Shown piece after piece: positions 30,771 to 39,232 of a stretch of DNA of 40,663 bases. The notes under the pieces are model-generated. The model searched no databases and was not told the DNA's origin. It was given only the letters and a program-made list of their open reading frames with translations. The DNA is from Candidatus Cryptobacteroides faecipullorum. GTDB lineage: Bacteria > Bacteroidota > Bacteroidia > Bacteroidales > UBA932. Position 1 is the first letter of the stretch. Each line of letters begins with the position of its first letter. The stretch covers positions 1 through 40,663 of the forward strand of contig JADIMH010000072.1 in assembly GCA_017694885.1 (NCBI GenBank). The letters run 5' to 3'. Both the position numbers and the translations under genes were made by a program.

Positions 30771-31728
30771 TTGTGTGCGCTATCAGAGACATGTATTCAT
30801 CATGCGTCATGGAAAGGTCATAGTAGTTGTAAGGGTTGACATGTGCATCCCTGTACATTACCTCATAGTGCAGATGAGGCCCCGTAGACTTGCCAGAATT
30901 CCCTGACGTCCCGATGTATTTGCCTCTCTTTACCGTATCGCCTTCCTTCACATCGATTTCATCCATATGCGCATATCTGGTCTTATAGCCAAACCCGTGG
31001 TCTATCACCACATTGTTTCCGTACCCGAAACGTTCCCTCTGCACTTTCACCACAGTCCCGTCTGCCGTAGCATACACGGGATTGCCTATATGACAGGCGA
31101 AATCCACGCCTTCATGATAGGCCGAACGTCCCGATACGGGGTCTGTCCTGCGACCGAAAGTACTCGATATCCGGTATGTTCCGGGAGCCGGATCGACAGG
31201 AGGAATGGCAGGTATGCACAATACCATATCCCCTGCCCTTTTCGAAAGGACGGAGACATCATCGAAGGACTTGCTCTGGACATAGGTTTTGCGCGAAAGC
31301 ATGTCAAGTCTGACTTTAGTGCTTTTCAAAAGACTTCCGGGACCGGCCTCGTCGAGCCATGAATAACGGTCGACACCGCCGATACCGGCATTACGCACTT
31401 CATCCGGAATCTCGTTCATTCCGAATATGGACCTGTAGACCTCGTCGTCCCTTACCCTTATGGACTCCAGACTGGCCGCATATCTGTCCAGCTGGCTGTT
31501 CATAATATCCATTTTAAGGTTCCACCTGGTATTCGTCTTTTCAAGAGCCATGGTCTTGGGAAGGTCGCACCCCAGGACAGAAGTATATATCCATGCATAC
31601 AGGACAGCCATTCCGAGACTGGCGGCAAAAAGCAGGACCCCTTTGAAAAAACGGGCCCTTGCCGAACGCTCCTTCACCTCGTAAGTCAGAGTCTCCGGAT
31701 TGAAAATATACCTTTTAAATTTAGACAT
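30763..31728 (-). CDS. M23-family (LytM) peptidoglycan endopeptidase, membrane-anchored, copy 1
   Basis: A 321-residue paralogue of the following gene with the same layout: basic N-terminus, transmembrane helix (about 28-48), coiled-coil stretch, and M23 domain with the zinc ligands ([12 protein letters not shown] and HLHYEVM) and [48 protein letters not shown]. Both copies should be active. The frame is open to 31779, but a good -7 element (TATATTTG, 31733-31740) lies just before the ATG at 31728 ([18 protein letters not shown], a typical opening), so that ATG is preferred. First gene of the long minus-strand run. Confidence 0.93.
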   Translation of the reverse strand: MSKFKRYIFNPETLTYEVKERSARARFFKGVLLFAASLGMAVLYAWIYTSVLGCDLPKTMALEKTNTRWNLKMDIMNSQLDRYAASLESIRVRDDEVYRSIFGMNEIPDEVRNAGIGGVDRYSWLDEAGPGSLLKSTKVRLDMLSRKTYVQSKSFDDVSVLSKRAGDMVLCIPAIPPVDPAPGTYRISSTFGRRTDPVSGRSAYHEGVDFACHIGNPVYATADGTVVKVQRERFGYGNNVVIDHGFGYKTRYAHMDEIDVKEGDTVKRGKYIGTSGNSGKSTGPHLHYEVMYRDAHVNPYNYYDLSMTHDEYMSLIAHTNE

Positions 31729-31732
31729 CGTG

Positions 31733-31740
31733 CAAATATA
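31733..31740 (-). promoter_or_regulatory. Candidate -7 element (TATATTTG) of the long minus-strand operon
   Basis: TATATTTG on the minus strand matches TAnnTTTG. It ends only 4 bp before the ATG of the first M23 gene, so a transcript from it would have almost no leader. Confidence 0.5.
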
Positions 31741-31763
31741 GAAATTTTTCAGAAAAATGTTAT

Positions 31764-31771
31764 TATTTTTG
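31764..31771 (+). promoter_or_regulatory. Candidate -7 element (TATTTTTG) of alaS
   Basis: TATTTTTG on the plus strand matches TAnnTTTG about 50 bp before the alaS ATG. It lies back to back with the promoter of the divergent operon. Confidence 0.45.
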
Positions 31772-31821
31772 CAGGTCAAACTGAAAAACCGGTTTTCCGG
31801 ACATCAGAAATATTGTTTATT

Positions 31822-34446
31822 ATGATGACATCCAAAGAAATAAGAAAAGCGTTCCTTGATTTTTTCGCCTCTAAAGGGCACACGATAGTACCTTCGGCCC
31901 CGATGGTCGTAAAGAATGACCCCACCCTCATGTTTACCAATGCCGGAATGAACCAGTTCAAAGACTGGTTCCTGGGCAACAGCGTACCGAAATACAAAAG
32001 GGTGACAGACAGTCAGAAATGCCTGAGGGTAAGCGGAAAGCACAATGACCTGGAGGAAGTAGGGCACGATTCATACCACCATACCATGTTCGAGATGCTC
32101 GGGAACTGGAGCTTCGGCGACTATTTCAAGAAAGAAGCCATCGGATGGGCATGGGAACTGCTCACCGAAGTTTACGGAATCGACAGGGAAAGGCTTTATG
32201 CCACAGTATTCGAAGGAGATGCGGCCGACGGCACGGAAATGGACACCGAAGCGCTTGAAGAGTGGAAAAAGCATCTTCCTGAAGACCGTATCCTTCTGGG
32301 AAACAAGCACGACAATTTCTGGGAAATGGGTGATACCGGCCCATGCGGTCCATGCAGTGAAATCCACGTCGATCTGAGGAGCGATGAAGAAAGGGCAAAA
32401 ATACCAGGAAGCGAGCTCGTTAACAAAGGCCACCATCTGGTGATAGAAATCTGGAATCTGGTATTCATGCAGTTCAACAGGAAAGCCAGCGGCGAACTGG
32501 AACCGCTTCCGAACAAGAATGTAGATACCGGAATGGGCTTCGAAAGGCTCTGCATGACGCTTCAGGGCAAAACCAGCAACTACGACACCGATGTATTCAC
32601 CGGAATGATCGCAAAAGTAGAAGAACTCTCGGGACACAAATACCATGAGTCCGAAAAGACTGAGGTCGCCATGAGGGTCATTGCAGACCATATTCGGGCC
32701 ATCAGCTTTTCCATCGCGGACGGGCAGCTCCCGTCAAATGTAAAGGCAGGCTACGTAATACGGCGCATACTCCGCAGGGCAGTCCGTTTCGGCTACACTT
32801 TCCTCGGGTTCAACGAACCGTTCCTCTGCCGGCTGGTAGGGCAGCTCGTAGCCGACATGGGAGAATTCTACCCTGAAATCGTAAAACAGCAGGAACTCAT
32901 CGAAAAAGTGATCCGTGAAGAGGAGATAGCTTTCCTGCGCACACTTGACAGAGGCATCAGACTGTTCGACAACCTGATGGAGAAATACAAGGACACGAAG
33001 GTAATAAAAGGAGAAGACGCATTCGTGCTGTATGACACTTTCGGCTTCCCTGTAGACCTGAGCGAACTCATAGCTTCAGAAAACGGATATACCATTGACA
33101 TAAAAGCCTTTGAGGTAGAACTGCAGAAGCAGAAGGACCGTGCGCGCAACGCTACTGCCATCGAGTCGGGAGACTGGGTGGAGTTCCACCATTGCGAAAA
33201 CGTGGAATTCGTAGGATACGATTTTACCGAAACGGACGGAGCGTGCCTGACAAGACACAGGACAGTAAAGGCCAAAAACAGGACCATGTATCAGCTGGTG
33301 TTCGACCGCACTCCGTTCTATGCGGAAATGGGAGGACAGGTCGGAGATACCGGCTACATAGTTTCCGAAAGCGGCGAAAGGATAAACATTCTGAACACCA
33401 TAAAGGAGAACAACCTTACCATCCATATTGCAGAACGGATCCCTTCGGACTGCAGCGAGAGTTTCACCCTGCATGTAGACAGGGACCGCAGGTTGAAAAT
33501 CACCAACAACCATACTGCGACACACCTGCTTCACAAAGCCCTCAGGGAAATCATCGGGACACACGTAGAGCAGAAAGGCTCATTCGTAAGCGACGGTTAC
33601 TTCCGCTTCGACTTCTCTCATTTTGAAAAAATGACCGACGAACAGATCGACAAGGTCGAAAACAGGGTAAATGAACTGATAAGGGCGAATTATCCTCTGG
33701 AGGAAAACCGCTCGGCTACCATGGAACAGGCTCAGGCAATGGGAGCAATGGCCCTCTTCGGAGAGAAATACGGCGACAGGGTGAGAATCGTAAAATTCGG
33801 GGATTCCGTAGAACTGTGCGGAGGCACCCATGCGGCGGCAACCGGTCAGATCGGATTCTTCAAGATCATATCAGAGTCGGCCATTGCCGCAGGAGTACGC
33901 AGGATCGAAGCTACCACCGGAGCTGCTGCAGAAGCCATAGTAGACCAGATGGAAAATGCACTGAGAGGAGCCAAGGCCCTTTTCAACAACGCGCCGGATC
34001 TTGCCGGAGCCATCAGAAAACTCATCGAAGAGAACAGCGAATTCAAGAAACGGTTCGAAGAGATTATGAAAGAAAAGACCCTTGCCTTCAAGAAGGTGCT
34101 TCATGACAACAGCACGGACATCAACGGAGTGAACGTCGTGACTATCACCACTCCGACCAATCCTGCAATGCTGAAGAACGCCGCAGGAATGCTCCAGGGC
34201 GAAACGGAAAACTTCGTTATCGCCGGAGCTTTCGAGTACGAGGGCAAGCCTCAGCTGCTGCTGATGTACTCCCATGACATGGTAGAGAAAGGACACAATG
34301 CTTCCAAGGACATCAAGGAAGCCTCCAAGTCCATTCTCGGAGGAGGAGGAGGACAGCCGGGTCTCGCTACGGCAGGAGGTAAAAATACTGCAGGACTTGC
34401 CGAAGCCCTCGAAATTATGGTCTCCCTCGCCACGAAAAAAGAATAG
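31822..34446 (+). CDS. alaS: Alanyl-tRNA synthetase
   Basis: An approximately 874-residue class II synthetase charging tRNA-Ala. The catalytic core carries [54 protein letters not shown] and TGMGFERL. The tRNA-recognition region has [20 protein letters not shown]. The editing domain has its HxxxH (TATHLLHK) and [10 protein letters not shown] zinc ligands, followed by the C-terminal domain with [14 protein letters not shown]. Complete and full length. The frame begins at a TTG (31813), but the two adjacent ATGs at 31822 and 31825 ([10 protein letters not shown]) are far more likely starts. The gene is followed by the tandem repeat array. Confidence 0.98.
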   Translation: MMTSKEIRKAFLDFFASKGHTIVPSAPMVVKNDPTLMFTNAGMNQFKDWFLGNSVPKYKRVTDSQKCLRVSGKHNDLEEVGHDSYHHTMFEMLGNWSFGDYFKKEAIGWAWELLTEVYGIDRERLYATVFEGDAADGTEMDTEALEEWKKHLPEDRILLGNKHDNFWEMGDTGPCGPCSEIHVDLRSDEERAKIPGSELVNKGHHLVIEIWNLVFMQFNRKASGELEPLPNKNVDTGMGFERLCMTLQGKTSNYDTDVFTGMIAKVEELSGHKYHESEKTEVAMRVIADHIRAISFSIADGQLPSNVKAGYVIRRILRRAVRFGYTFLGFNEPFLCRLVGQLVADMGEFYPEIVKQQELIEKVIREEEIAFLRTLDRGIRLFDNLMEKYKDTKVIKGEDAFVLYDTFGFPVDLSELIASENGYTIDIKAFEVELQKQKDRARNATAIESGDWVEFHHCENVEFVGYDFTETDGACLTRHRTVKAKNRTMYQLVFDRTPFYAEMGGQVGDTGYIVSESGERINILNTIKENNLTIHIAERIPSDCSESFTLHVDRDRRLKITNNHTATHLLHKALREIIGTHVEQKGSFVSDGYFRFDFSHFEKMTDEQIDKVENRVNELIRANYPLEENRSATMEQAQAMGAMALFGEKYGDRVRIVKFGDSVELCGGTHAAATGQIGFFKIISESAIAAGVRRIEATTGAAAEAIVDQMENALRGAKALFNNAPDLAGAIRKLIEENSEFKKRFEEIMKEKTLAFKKVLHDNSTDINGVNVVTITTPTNPAMLKNAAGMLQGETENFVIAGAFEYEGKPQLLLMYSHDMVEKGHNASKDIKEASKSILGGGGGQPGLATAGGKNTAGLAEALEIMVSLATKKE

Positions 34447-34452
34447 CGGCAC

Positions 34453-34723
34453 GACGATAACGACATAAATGCCGACAACCTGTCCATGGCTTATGCCGGA
34501 TTTACGGCAGATGTAAGGCCATCAAGGAGTGAAAACCGGAGTTACCTTAATGGTAATGAGGATTTGAACGACGTAGATAACATAACAGATGCCGATATCC
34601 AGACAATGGCTTGTGCCGGAACCCGGCAGTTATAAGGCCATCAAGGAATGAGGTCCGCAGCTACCTTCCGGTAGTGAGGAACCGAATGACGAAGATAACG
34701 ACATAAATGCCGGAATTCCGGCA
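34453..34723. repeat. Structured tandem repeat array (about 118-bp unit, 2.3 copies) between alaS and the fusion gene
   Basis: Two degenerate full copies and a truncated third begin at 34453, 34570 and 34688 with GACGnnGATAAC. Shared blocks are ATGGCTTRTGCCGGA (ending at 34500 and 34620), TAAGGCCATCAAGGARTGA (34514 and 34633) and a final TGAGGA. Each copy has a GC hairpin: TGCCG/CGGCA at 34494-34509, and TGCCGG/CCGGCA at 34614-34628 and 34708-34723. Each full copy has a second hairpin: TTACC/GGTAA at 34542-34556 versus CTACC/GGTAG at 34661-34674, where one base pair has changed on both sides together. No convincing coding frame runs through it. The third copy has lost the stretch between its two TGCCG words and abuts the next gene. 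Function unknown. Confidence 0.75.
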
Positions 34724-34730
34724 CAAGAGA

Positions 34731-37205
34731 ATGAAGATACTAGACAGATTCATACTAAAATCATTCATAGGACCGTTCTTCGCGATCCTGCTCGTAGTCG
34801 TCTTCATCCTCATGATGCAGACGCTATGGCTGTATATAGATGAACTTGTCGGTAAAGGGCTCAGCTTCAAGGTCATTCTGGAATTCTTAGGTTGGGGGTG
34901 CGCCACATTGCTGCCGCTGTCGATACCTCTGGCCACATTGCTGGCCTCAATGATGACGCTCGGGACATTCGGAGAGAACAACGAGCTTCTGGCCATAAAA
35001 GCCGCAGGTATTTCTCTGAAAAGGGTATTGGCTCCGCTTATGATAATATCTGTCATCATAAGCATCGGAGCCTTTTTCGCCGCCAATAACCTCGTTCCCG
35101 TAGCCTTCAACAAGATCTTCACCTTAAGAAGCGATATAAAGCGGACGAAAGAGGAGATCAAGATTCCGACAGGGACATTCTACGACGGAATCGACGGATA
35201 CATACTCCGTATAGAAAGCAGGGACGATGAGACCCAGATGATGTATGACGTTATGGTCTACAACCATACCGGAAAAAAAGGCAATACAAGCCTTACTCTC
35301 GCCGACTCTGCGCTCATGGAGATGTCGAAAAGCAAGACCTCGCTTACATTCATCATGTATAGCGGAATCAACTACGAGGAGACCAACACCAGGAAATACA
35401 GGGATACCACGCTCCAGTTGCAGAAAATAGAATTCCTGCAGCAGGAACTGGTCATTCCGCTCGAAAACTACGCATTCCAGAAGTCGGAAGAAAAAGACTG
35501 GAACGATGCAAGAACAATGAACCTGAAACAGCTGTTCCACGATCAGGACTCTGTCGGAAGGCTTAATACGGAAGCTCAGGCCAAAAACATACAGACACTG
35601 ACAGACAGCAGGATACTTAGATACAACAAGCAGCTCGACACTGCCGGAAGGTCTGCGCCAAAGACTCTTCTGGATCTGGCTTCGATCCGGAAGGAAAGCG
35701 ACATAGACAAGGAGATACGAGCCTATGACAAAGCTATTTCCAGCGCCAACGAATATATCTCCACGCTTACGGCATTCACCCGGGACACTTATCAGTACAC
35801 GTTCAACATAAGAAGAATAGACATTGCGATCCTCAAGAAGTTCGCACAGGCTCTGGCATGCTTCGTATTTTTCCTGATAGGCGCACCTTTGGGAGCGCTG
35901 ATACGGAAAGGAGGGCTCGGAACACCTGCCATCATATCTGTACTGTTCTTCGTAGTATACTGGGTCATAGACATAAGCGGTGAGAAACTGGCGAAAGACG
36001 GTGCAATAGGGGCAAGCTTAGGAGTATTCATTTCAACTATCGTACTGCTTCCTACCGGCCTGTTCCTGACATGGAAAGCGATAAACGATTCCGCCATTTT
36101 CAGCACCGACAGCATGAAGACATTGTTCAACAAGATCAAAGTAAGGGTAATGGGTAAAATACGCAAGACAAGAATAGTCTACATGGGTACTCCGGAGTTT
36201 GCCGTAGCGCCTCTGGATGCCCTGATAAAGAATGGCTACCATGTCGTAGGAGTGGTCACAGTAGCCGACAAGGCCAGCGGAAGAGGACTGAAAATCAATG
36301 AAAGCGCAGTAAAGAAATATGCTGCTGAACACAATATCCCCGTACTCCAGCCTGTCTCTTTGAAAGACCCTGAATTCATAGAGGCATTCAAGGCATGGAA
36401 ACCGGACTTGGCCATAGTGGTGGCTTTCCGGCTCCTGCCGAAGGCGATATGGGAAATTCCGAGACTCGGCACTTTCAACCTGCATGCGGCCCTTCTTCCG
36501 CAATACCGCGGAGCTGCCCCTATAAACTGGGCGGTAATCAACGGCGACCACCTTACCGGAGTTACCACCTTTATGATAGATGACGGCATGGATACAGGGC
36601 ACATAATATTCAGGGAACAGTGCAAAATCGAAGAAACGGATACCGCAGGAGACATTCATGACAAACTGATGGACATAGGGTCCAACTTAGTGCTCCAGAC
36701 AGTAGAAGCCATTCTGGAAAACCATGTGGAGCTGCAGCTGCAGAAGAGTTTCATACAGGGAGCGGAGCGGCTCAAGCCGGCTCCGAAGATCACACGGGAG
36801 CTTTGCCATATCGACTGGAATGACACAGGCAAGCATATATACGACCTCATCCGCGGACTCAGCCCGTATCCTGGAGCATTCACTAATCTGATAAGGGACG
36901 GAAAGGAACAGCAGATGAAAATCTTCAGATCCGGGATTGCTGACCCGGCGACGCTTGAGGGAATAAAGGCCGGACTTGCGGCAAGATTCCCGGACGGCAA
37001 CATACCTGCCGGCACGATATATTCTGATGGAAAGACCTGCCTGGCAATAACTTCTTCGGACGGAGCCATTCTCATTGAAGAGCTCCAGCTTGCCGGGAAG
37101 AAGCGCATGTCGGTAAAGGAATTCCTGCTCGGGTTCAGAGAAGCTGAACAATATGCCACCAGCAAAGGGACTTCTGCTGATGTAAAGAAAAGGCTACAGG
37201 CATGA
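34731..37205 (+). CDS. LptG-type permease fused to methionyl-tRNA formyltransferase
   Basis: One uninterrupted 824-residue frame encodes two complete proteins. Residues about 1-455 are an LptF/LptG (YjgP/YjgQ) permease of the lipopolysaccharide export ABC transporter: MKILDRFILKSFIGPF, three N-terminal helices, the coupling stretch ENNELLAIKAAGISLKRVL, a periplasmic beta-jellyroll region and three C-terminal helices (ALACFVFFLIGAPLGALIRKGG). After a short linker, residues about 480-824 are a complete Fmt that formylates Met-tRNAi: RIVYMGTPEFAV, the catalytic FNLHAALLPQYRGAAPIN (Asn 583, His 585), DDGMDTG (Asp 621), and the C-terminal OB-like domain. An internal ATG (36150, residue 474) could give free Fmt. 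The ATG at 34731 is chosen over 34707, which lies in the repeat. The next gene overlaps it by 4 bp (ATGA). Confidence 0.9.
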   Translation: MKILDRFILKSFIGPFFAILLVVVFILMMQTLWLYIDELVGKGLSFKVILEFLGWGCATLLPLSIPLATLLASMMTLGTFGENNELLAIKAAGISLKRVLAPLMIISVIISIGAFFAANNLVPVAFNKIFTLRSDIKRTKEEIKIPTGTFYDGIDGYILRIESRDDETQMMYDVMVYNHTGKKGNTSLTLADSALMEMSKSKTSLTFIMYSGINYEETNTRKYRDTTLQLQKIEFLQQELVIPLENYAFQKSEEKDWNDARTMNLKQLFHDQDSVGRLNTEAQAKNIQTLTDSRILRYNKQLDTAGRSAPKTLLDLASIRKESDIDKEIRAYDKAISSANEYISTLTAFTRDTYQYTFNIRRIDIAILKKFAQALACFVFFLIGAPLGALIRKGGLGTPAIISVLFFVVYWVIDISGEKLAKDGAIGASLGVFISTIVLLPTGLFLTWKAINDSAIFSTDSMKTLFNKIKVRVMGKIRKTRIVYMGTPEFAVAPLDALIKNGYHVVGVVTVADKASGRGLKINESAVKKYAAEHNIPVLQPVSLKDPEFIEAFKAWKPDLAIVVAFRLLPKAIWEIPRLGTFNLHAALLPQYRGAAPINWAVINGDHLTGVTTFMIDDGMDTGHIIFREQCKIEETDTAGDIHDKLMDIGSNLVLQTVEAILENHVELQLQKSFIQGAERLKPAPKITRELCHIDWNDTGKHIYDLIRGLSPYPGAFTNLIRDGKEQQMKIFRSGIADPATLEGIKAGLAARFPDGNIPAGTIYSDGKTCLAITSSDGAILIEELQLAGKKRMSVKEFLLGFREAEQYATSKGTSADVKKRLQA

Positions 37206-37864
37206 AAAGCGCGGTAATCATCTGCAACGGAGATTTCCCGAGAAAAGAATATCCCCGTTATCTTATACGGGAAGCCGACTATATAATATGCTGTGATGCC
37301 GCATTGCAGACATACCTGAAACACTGCGACGGGATTTTCGGAAAAGAGCGCATTCCGGACGCGGTGATAGGCGACATGGATTCACTGCCGGTTTCATTGC
37401 AAAAAAAATACAGCAGCATAATAATCCGTGATACGGACCAGGAAACCAATGACCAGACCAAGGCAGTCAAACTTGCACTGACAAGGTTCCGGGACATATC
37501 TTCCATCCACATTCTGGGGGCAGTAGGGAAACGGGCGGAACACACGATAGGCAACCTGTCCCTGCTTATGGAATATGCGCGAGAATACGATCTGGAGGAT
37601 ATGGGAATATCGGTGGATTCGGTATATGACTACGGCACGGCTTTCGCCCTGACGGACTCTGCCGAACTGCACTGCGGCAAAGACAGGAAAATTTCAATAA
37701 TTTCCCCTGACAACACCCTGACGATCAAGTCTGAAGGACTTGTCTGGCCCACAGACAAAGTCGTATTCGACAATCTGTGGAAAGCAACGCTCAACAGGGC
37801 TTCCGAAGATGTCGTGAAACTGGAATTCAGCCATAAGTCAATAGCCCTCATACTATTGGATTAA
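37202..37864 (+). CDS. Thiamine pyrophosphokinase
   Basis: A 220-residue enzyme transferring pyrophosphate from ATP to thiamine to make thiamine diphosphate. The conserved N-terminal AVIICNGDFP, YIICCDAALQ, the ATP/Mg-binding VIGDMDSLP, DQETNDQTKAVKLAL and ILGAVGKRAEHTIGNLSLL match the catalytic domain, and the C-terminal half is the beta-sandwich thiamine-binding domain (SIISPDNTLTIKSEGLVWP). Its ATG overlaps the stop of the LptG-Fmt gene (ATGA), so translation should be coupled. Followed by an 82-bp AT-rich gap before ilvA. Confidence 0.93.
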   Translation: MKSAVIICNGDFPRKEYPRYLIREADYIICCDAALQTYLKHCDGIFGKERIPDAVIGDMDSLPVSLQKKYSSIIIRDTDQETNDQTKAVKLALTRFRDISSIHILGAVGKRAEHTIGNLSLLMEYAREYDLEDMGISVDSVYDYGTAFALTDSAELHCGKDRKISIISPDNTLTIKSEGLVWPTDKVVFDNLWKATLNRASEDVVKLEFSHKSIALILLD

Positions 37865-37867
37865 TCA

Positions 37868-37909
37868 CTAATAATTATTAGGATTTTCCTGATATTAATT
37901 ATATTTTTG
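37868..37909 (+). promoter_or_regulatory. ilvA upstream region: 14-bp palindrome and candidate -7 element
   Basis: CTAATAATTATTAG (37868-37881) is a perfect palindrome just after the thiamine pyrophosphokinase stop. TATTTTTG (37902-37909) matches TAnnTTTG, 37 bp before the ilvA ATG. The palindrome could be an operator or a weak terminator. All of it is AT-rich, so chance matches are plausible. Confidence 0.35.
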
Positions 37910-37946
37910 GAAAATAATTGATTATTGACATCTAAATTATAACAAA

Positions 37947-39206
37947 ATGGCAACTAAAGAATATTTTCCGTCAATAAATGACATAGAGGCTGCAGAAAAG
38001 ACTCTAAGCGAAATCCTGGAACCGACCCCTCTGATGAGGAACCCTAACCTTTCCGAAAAATACGAGGCAGATGTCTATCTCAAAAGGGAAGATCTCCAGA
38101 TGGTACGTTCGTACAAGATCAGAGGGGCGTACAACATGATCAAATCCATCTCGCCTGAAACCCTCAAATACGGTGTGGTTTGCGCCAGCGCAGGGAACCA
38201 TGCGCAGGGAGTGGCATTCTCCTGCCAGAAGCTCAACATCATGGGCTCGATCTACATGCCGACAACTACCCCAAAGCAAAAGATCGAACAGGTGAAGATG
38301 TTCGGCAAAGAGAACATAGATATTGTCCTGACCGGAGATACTTTCGATGCTGCAAACGCCGCAGCGATAGAATACGCCCAAAAGACCGGAAAGACATTCA
38401 TACCTCCGTTCGACCATGAAAAAGTCATAGAAGGACAGGGCACAATAGGGTATGAGATTTCAAGACAGCTCAGCGAACCTCTCGACTATATCTTCATACC
38501 TATCGGCGGAGGCGGACTTGCTTCAGGCGTCGGTTCGTTCATCAGACAGGTCTGGCCACAGACAAAGATCATCGGTGTAGAGCCTGCCGGCGCCGCATCC
38601 ATGAAGGCATCCATCGACAAGGGAGAAATCGTTGACCTTCCTGCCATTGACAAATTCGTGGACGGAGCGGCTGTCAAGAAACCTGGAGAAACCACATTCA
38701 AGATATGCAGGGAAATCCTCGATGACATCATTCCGGTACCGGAAGGCGCAGTATGCACAAGCATCATCGACATGTATAACAAAAGTGCCATCGTCGTCGA
38801 GCCGGCAGGGGCACTTTCAGTGGCAGCCCTCAGGTTCTATGCGGACAAGATCAAAGGGAAAAGAGTCGGATGCATCATCAGCGGCAGCAACAACGATATC
38901 ACCCGCACTGAGGAAATCCGTGAGAAATCAATGCTGTATGAAGGTCTCAAACATTATTTCATCGTAACCTTCCCTCAGCGTTCGGGCGCAATACTTTCCT
39001 TTATCCGCGATGTGATAGGACCTACAGATGACCTCGTGCACATCCAGTACATAAAAAAGACCAACAAAGAAGAAGGTCCGGCACTCATAGGAATAGAAGT
39101 TGCAAGCAAAGAGGATTATCAGGCCCTCATCAACAGAATGAAAGCCAACAACATAAACTACGAATACATCAACGAAAACAACAAATTGTTCGAAATACTC
39201 ATATAA
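37947..39206 (+). CDS. ilvA: Threonine ammonia-lyase (threonine dehydratase)
   Basis: A 419-residue PLP enzyme converting threonine to 2-oxobutanoate, the first committed step to isoleucine. The PLP lysine is about residue 57 (VRSYKIRGAYNM). CASAGNHAQGVAFSC, IPIGGGGLASGVG and the late CIISGSNNDI are fold-type II signatures. The C-terminal 85 or so residues (HYFIVTFPQRSGAILSFIRDV...IGIEV) are a single ACT-like regulatory domain, as in the shorter IlvA type that is less or differently feedback-regulated than the two-domain E. coli enzyme. ilvE follows after 26 bp, which supports a biosynthetic rather than catabolic role. Confidence 0.95.
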   Translation: MATKEYFPSINDIEAAEKTLSEILEPTPLMRNPNLSEKYEADVYLKREDLQMVRSYKIRGAYNMIKSISPETLKYGVVCASAGNHAQGVAFSCQKLNIMGSIYMPTTTPKQKIEQVKMFGKENIDIVLTGDTFDAANAAAIEYAQKTGKTFIPPFDHEKVIEGQGTIGYEISRQLSEPLDYIFIPIGGGGLASGVGSFIRQVWPQTKIIGVEPAGAASMKASIDKGEIVDLPAIDKFVDGAAVKKPGETTFKICREILDDIIPVPEGAVCTSIIDMYNKSAIVVEPAGALSVAALRFYADKIKGKRVGCIISGSNNDITRTEEIREKSMLYEGLKHYFIVTFPQRSGAILSFIRDVIGPTDDLVHIQYIKKTNKEEGPALIGIEVASKEDYQALINRMKANNINYEYINENNKLFEILI

Positions 39207-39232
39207 TTTAGTTAGTTAGAAGGTAAAGGATT

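Noticed and set aside
31729..31779. Longer N-terminus for the first M23 protein
   Set aside because: It spans the promoter element TATATTTG, and the ATG at 31728 gives a family-like opening.
34453..34723. Repeat array as a CRISPR
   Set aside because: The unit is about 118 bp, degenerate and with only 2.3 copies. There are no short identical repeats with unique spacers and no cas genes.
34707..34730. Earlier ATG for the LptG-Fmt gene
   Set aside because: This ATG lies inside the third repeat copy, and the ATG at 34731 begins the usual LptG N-terminus.
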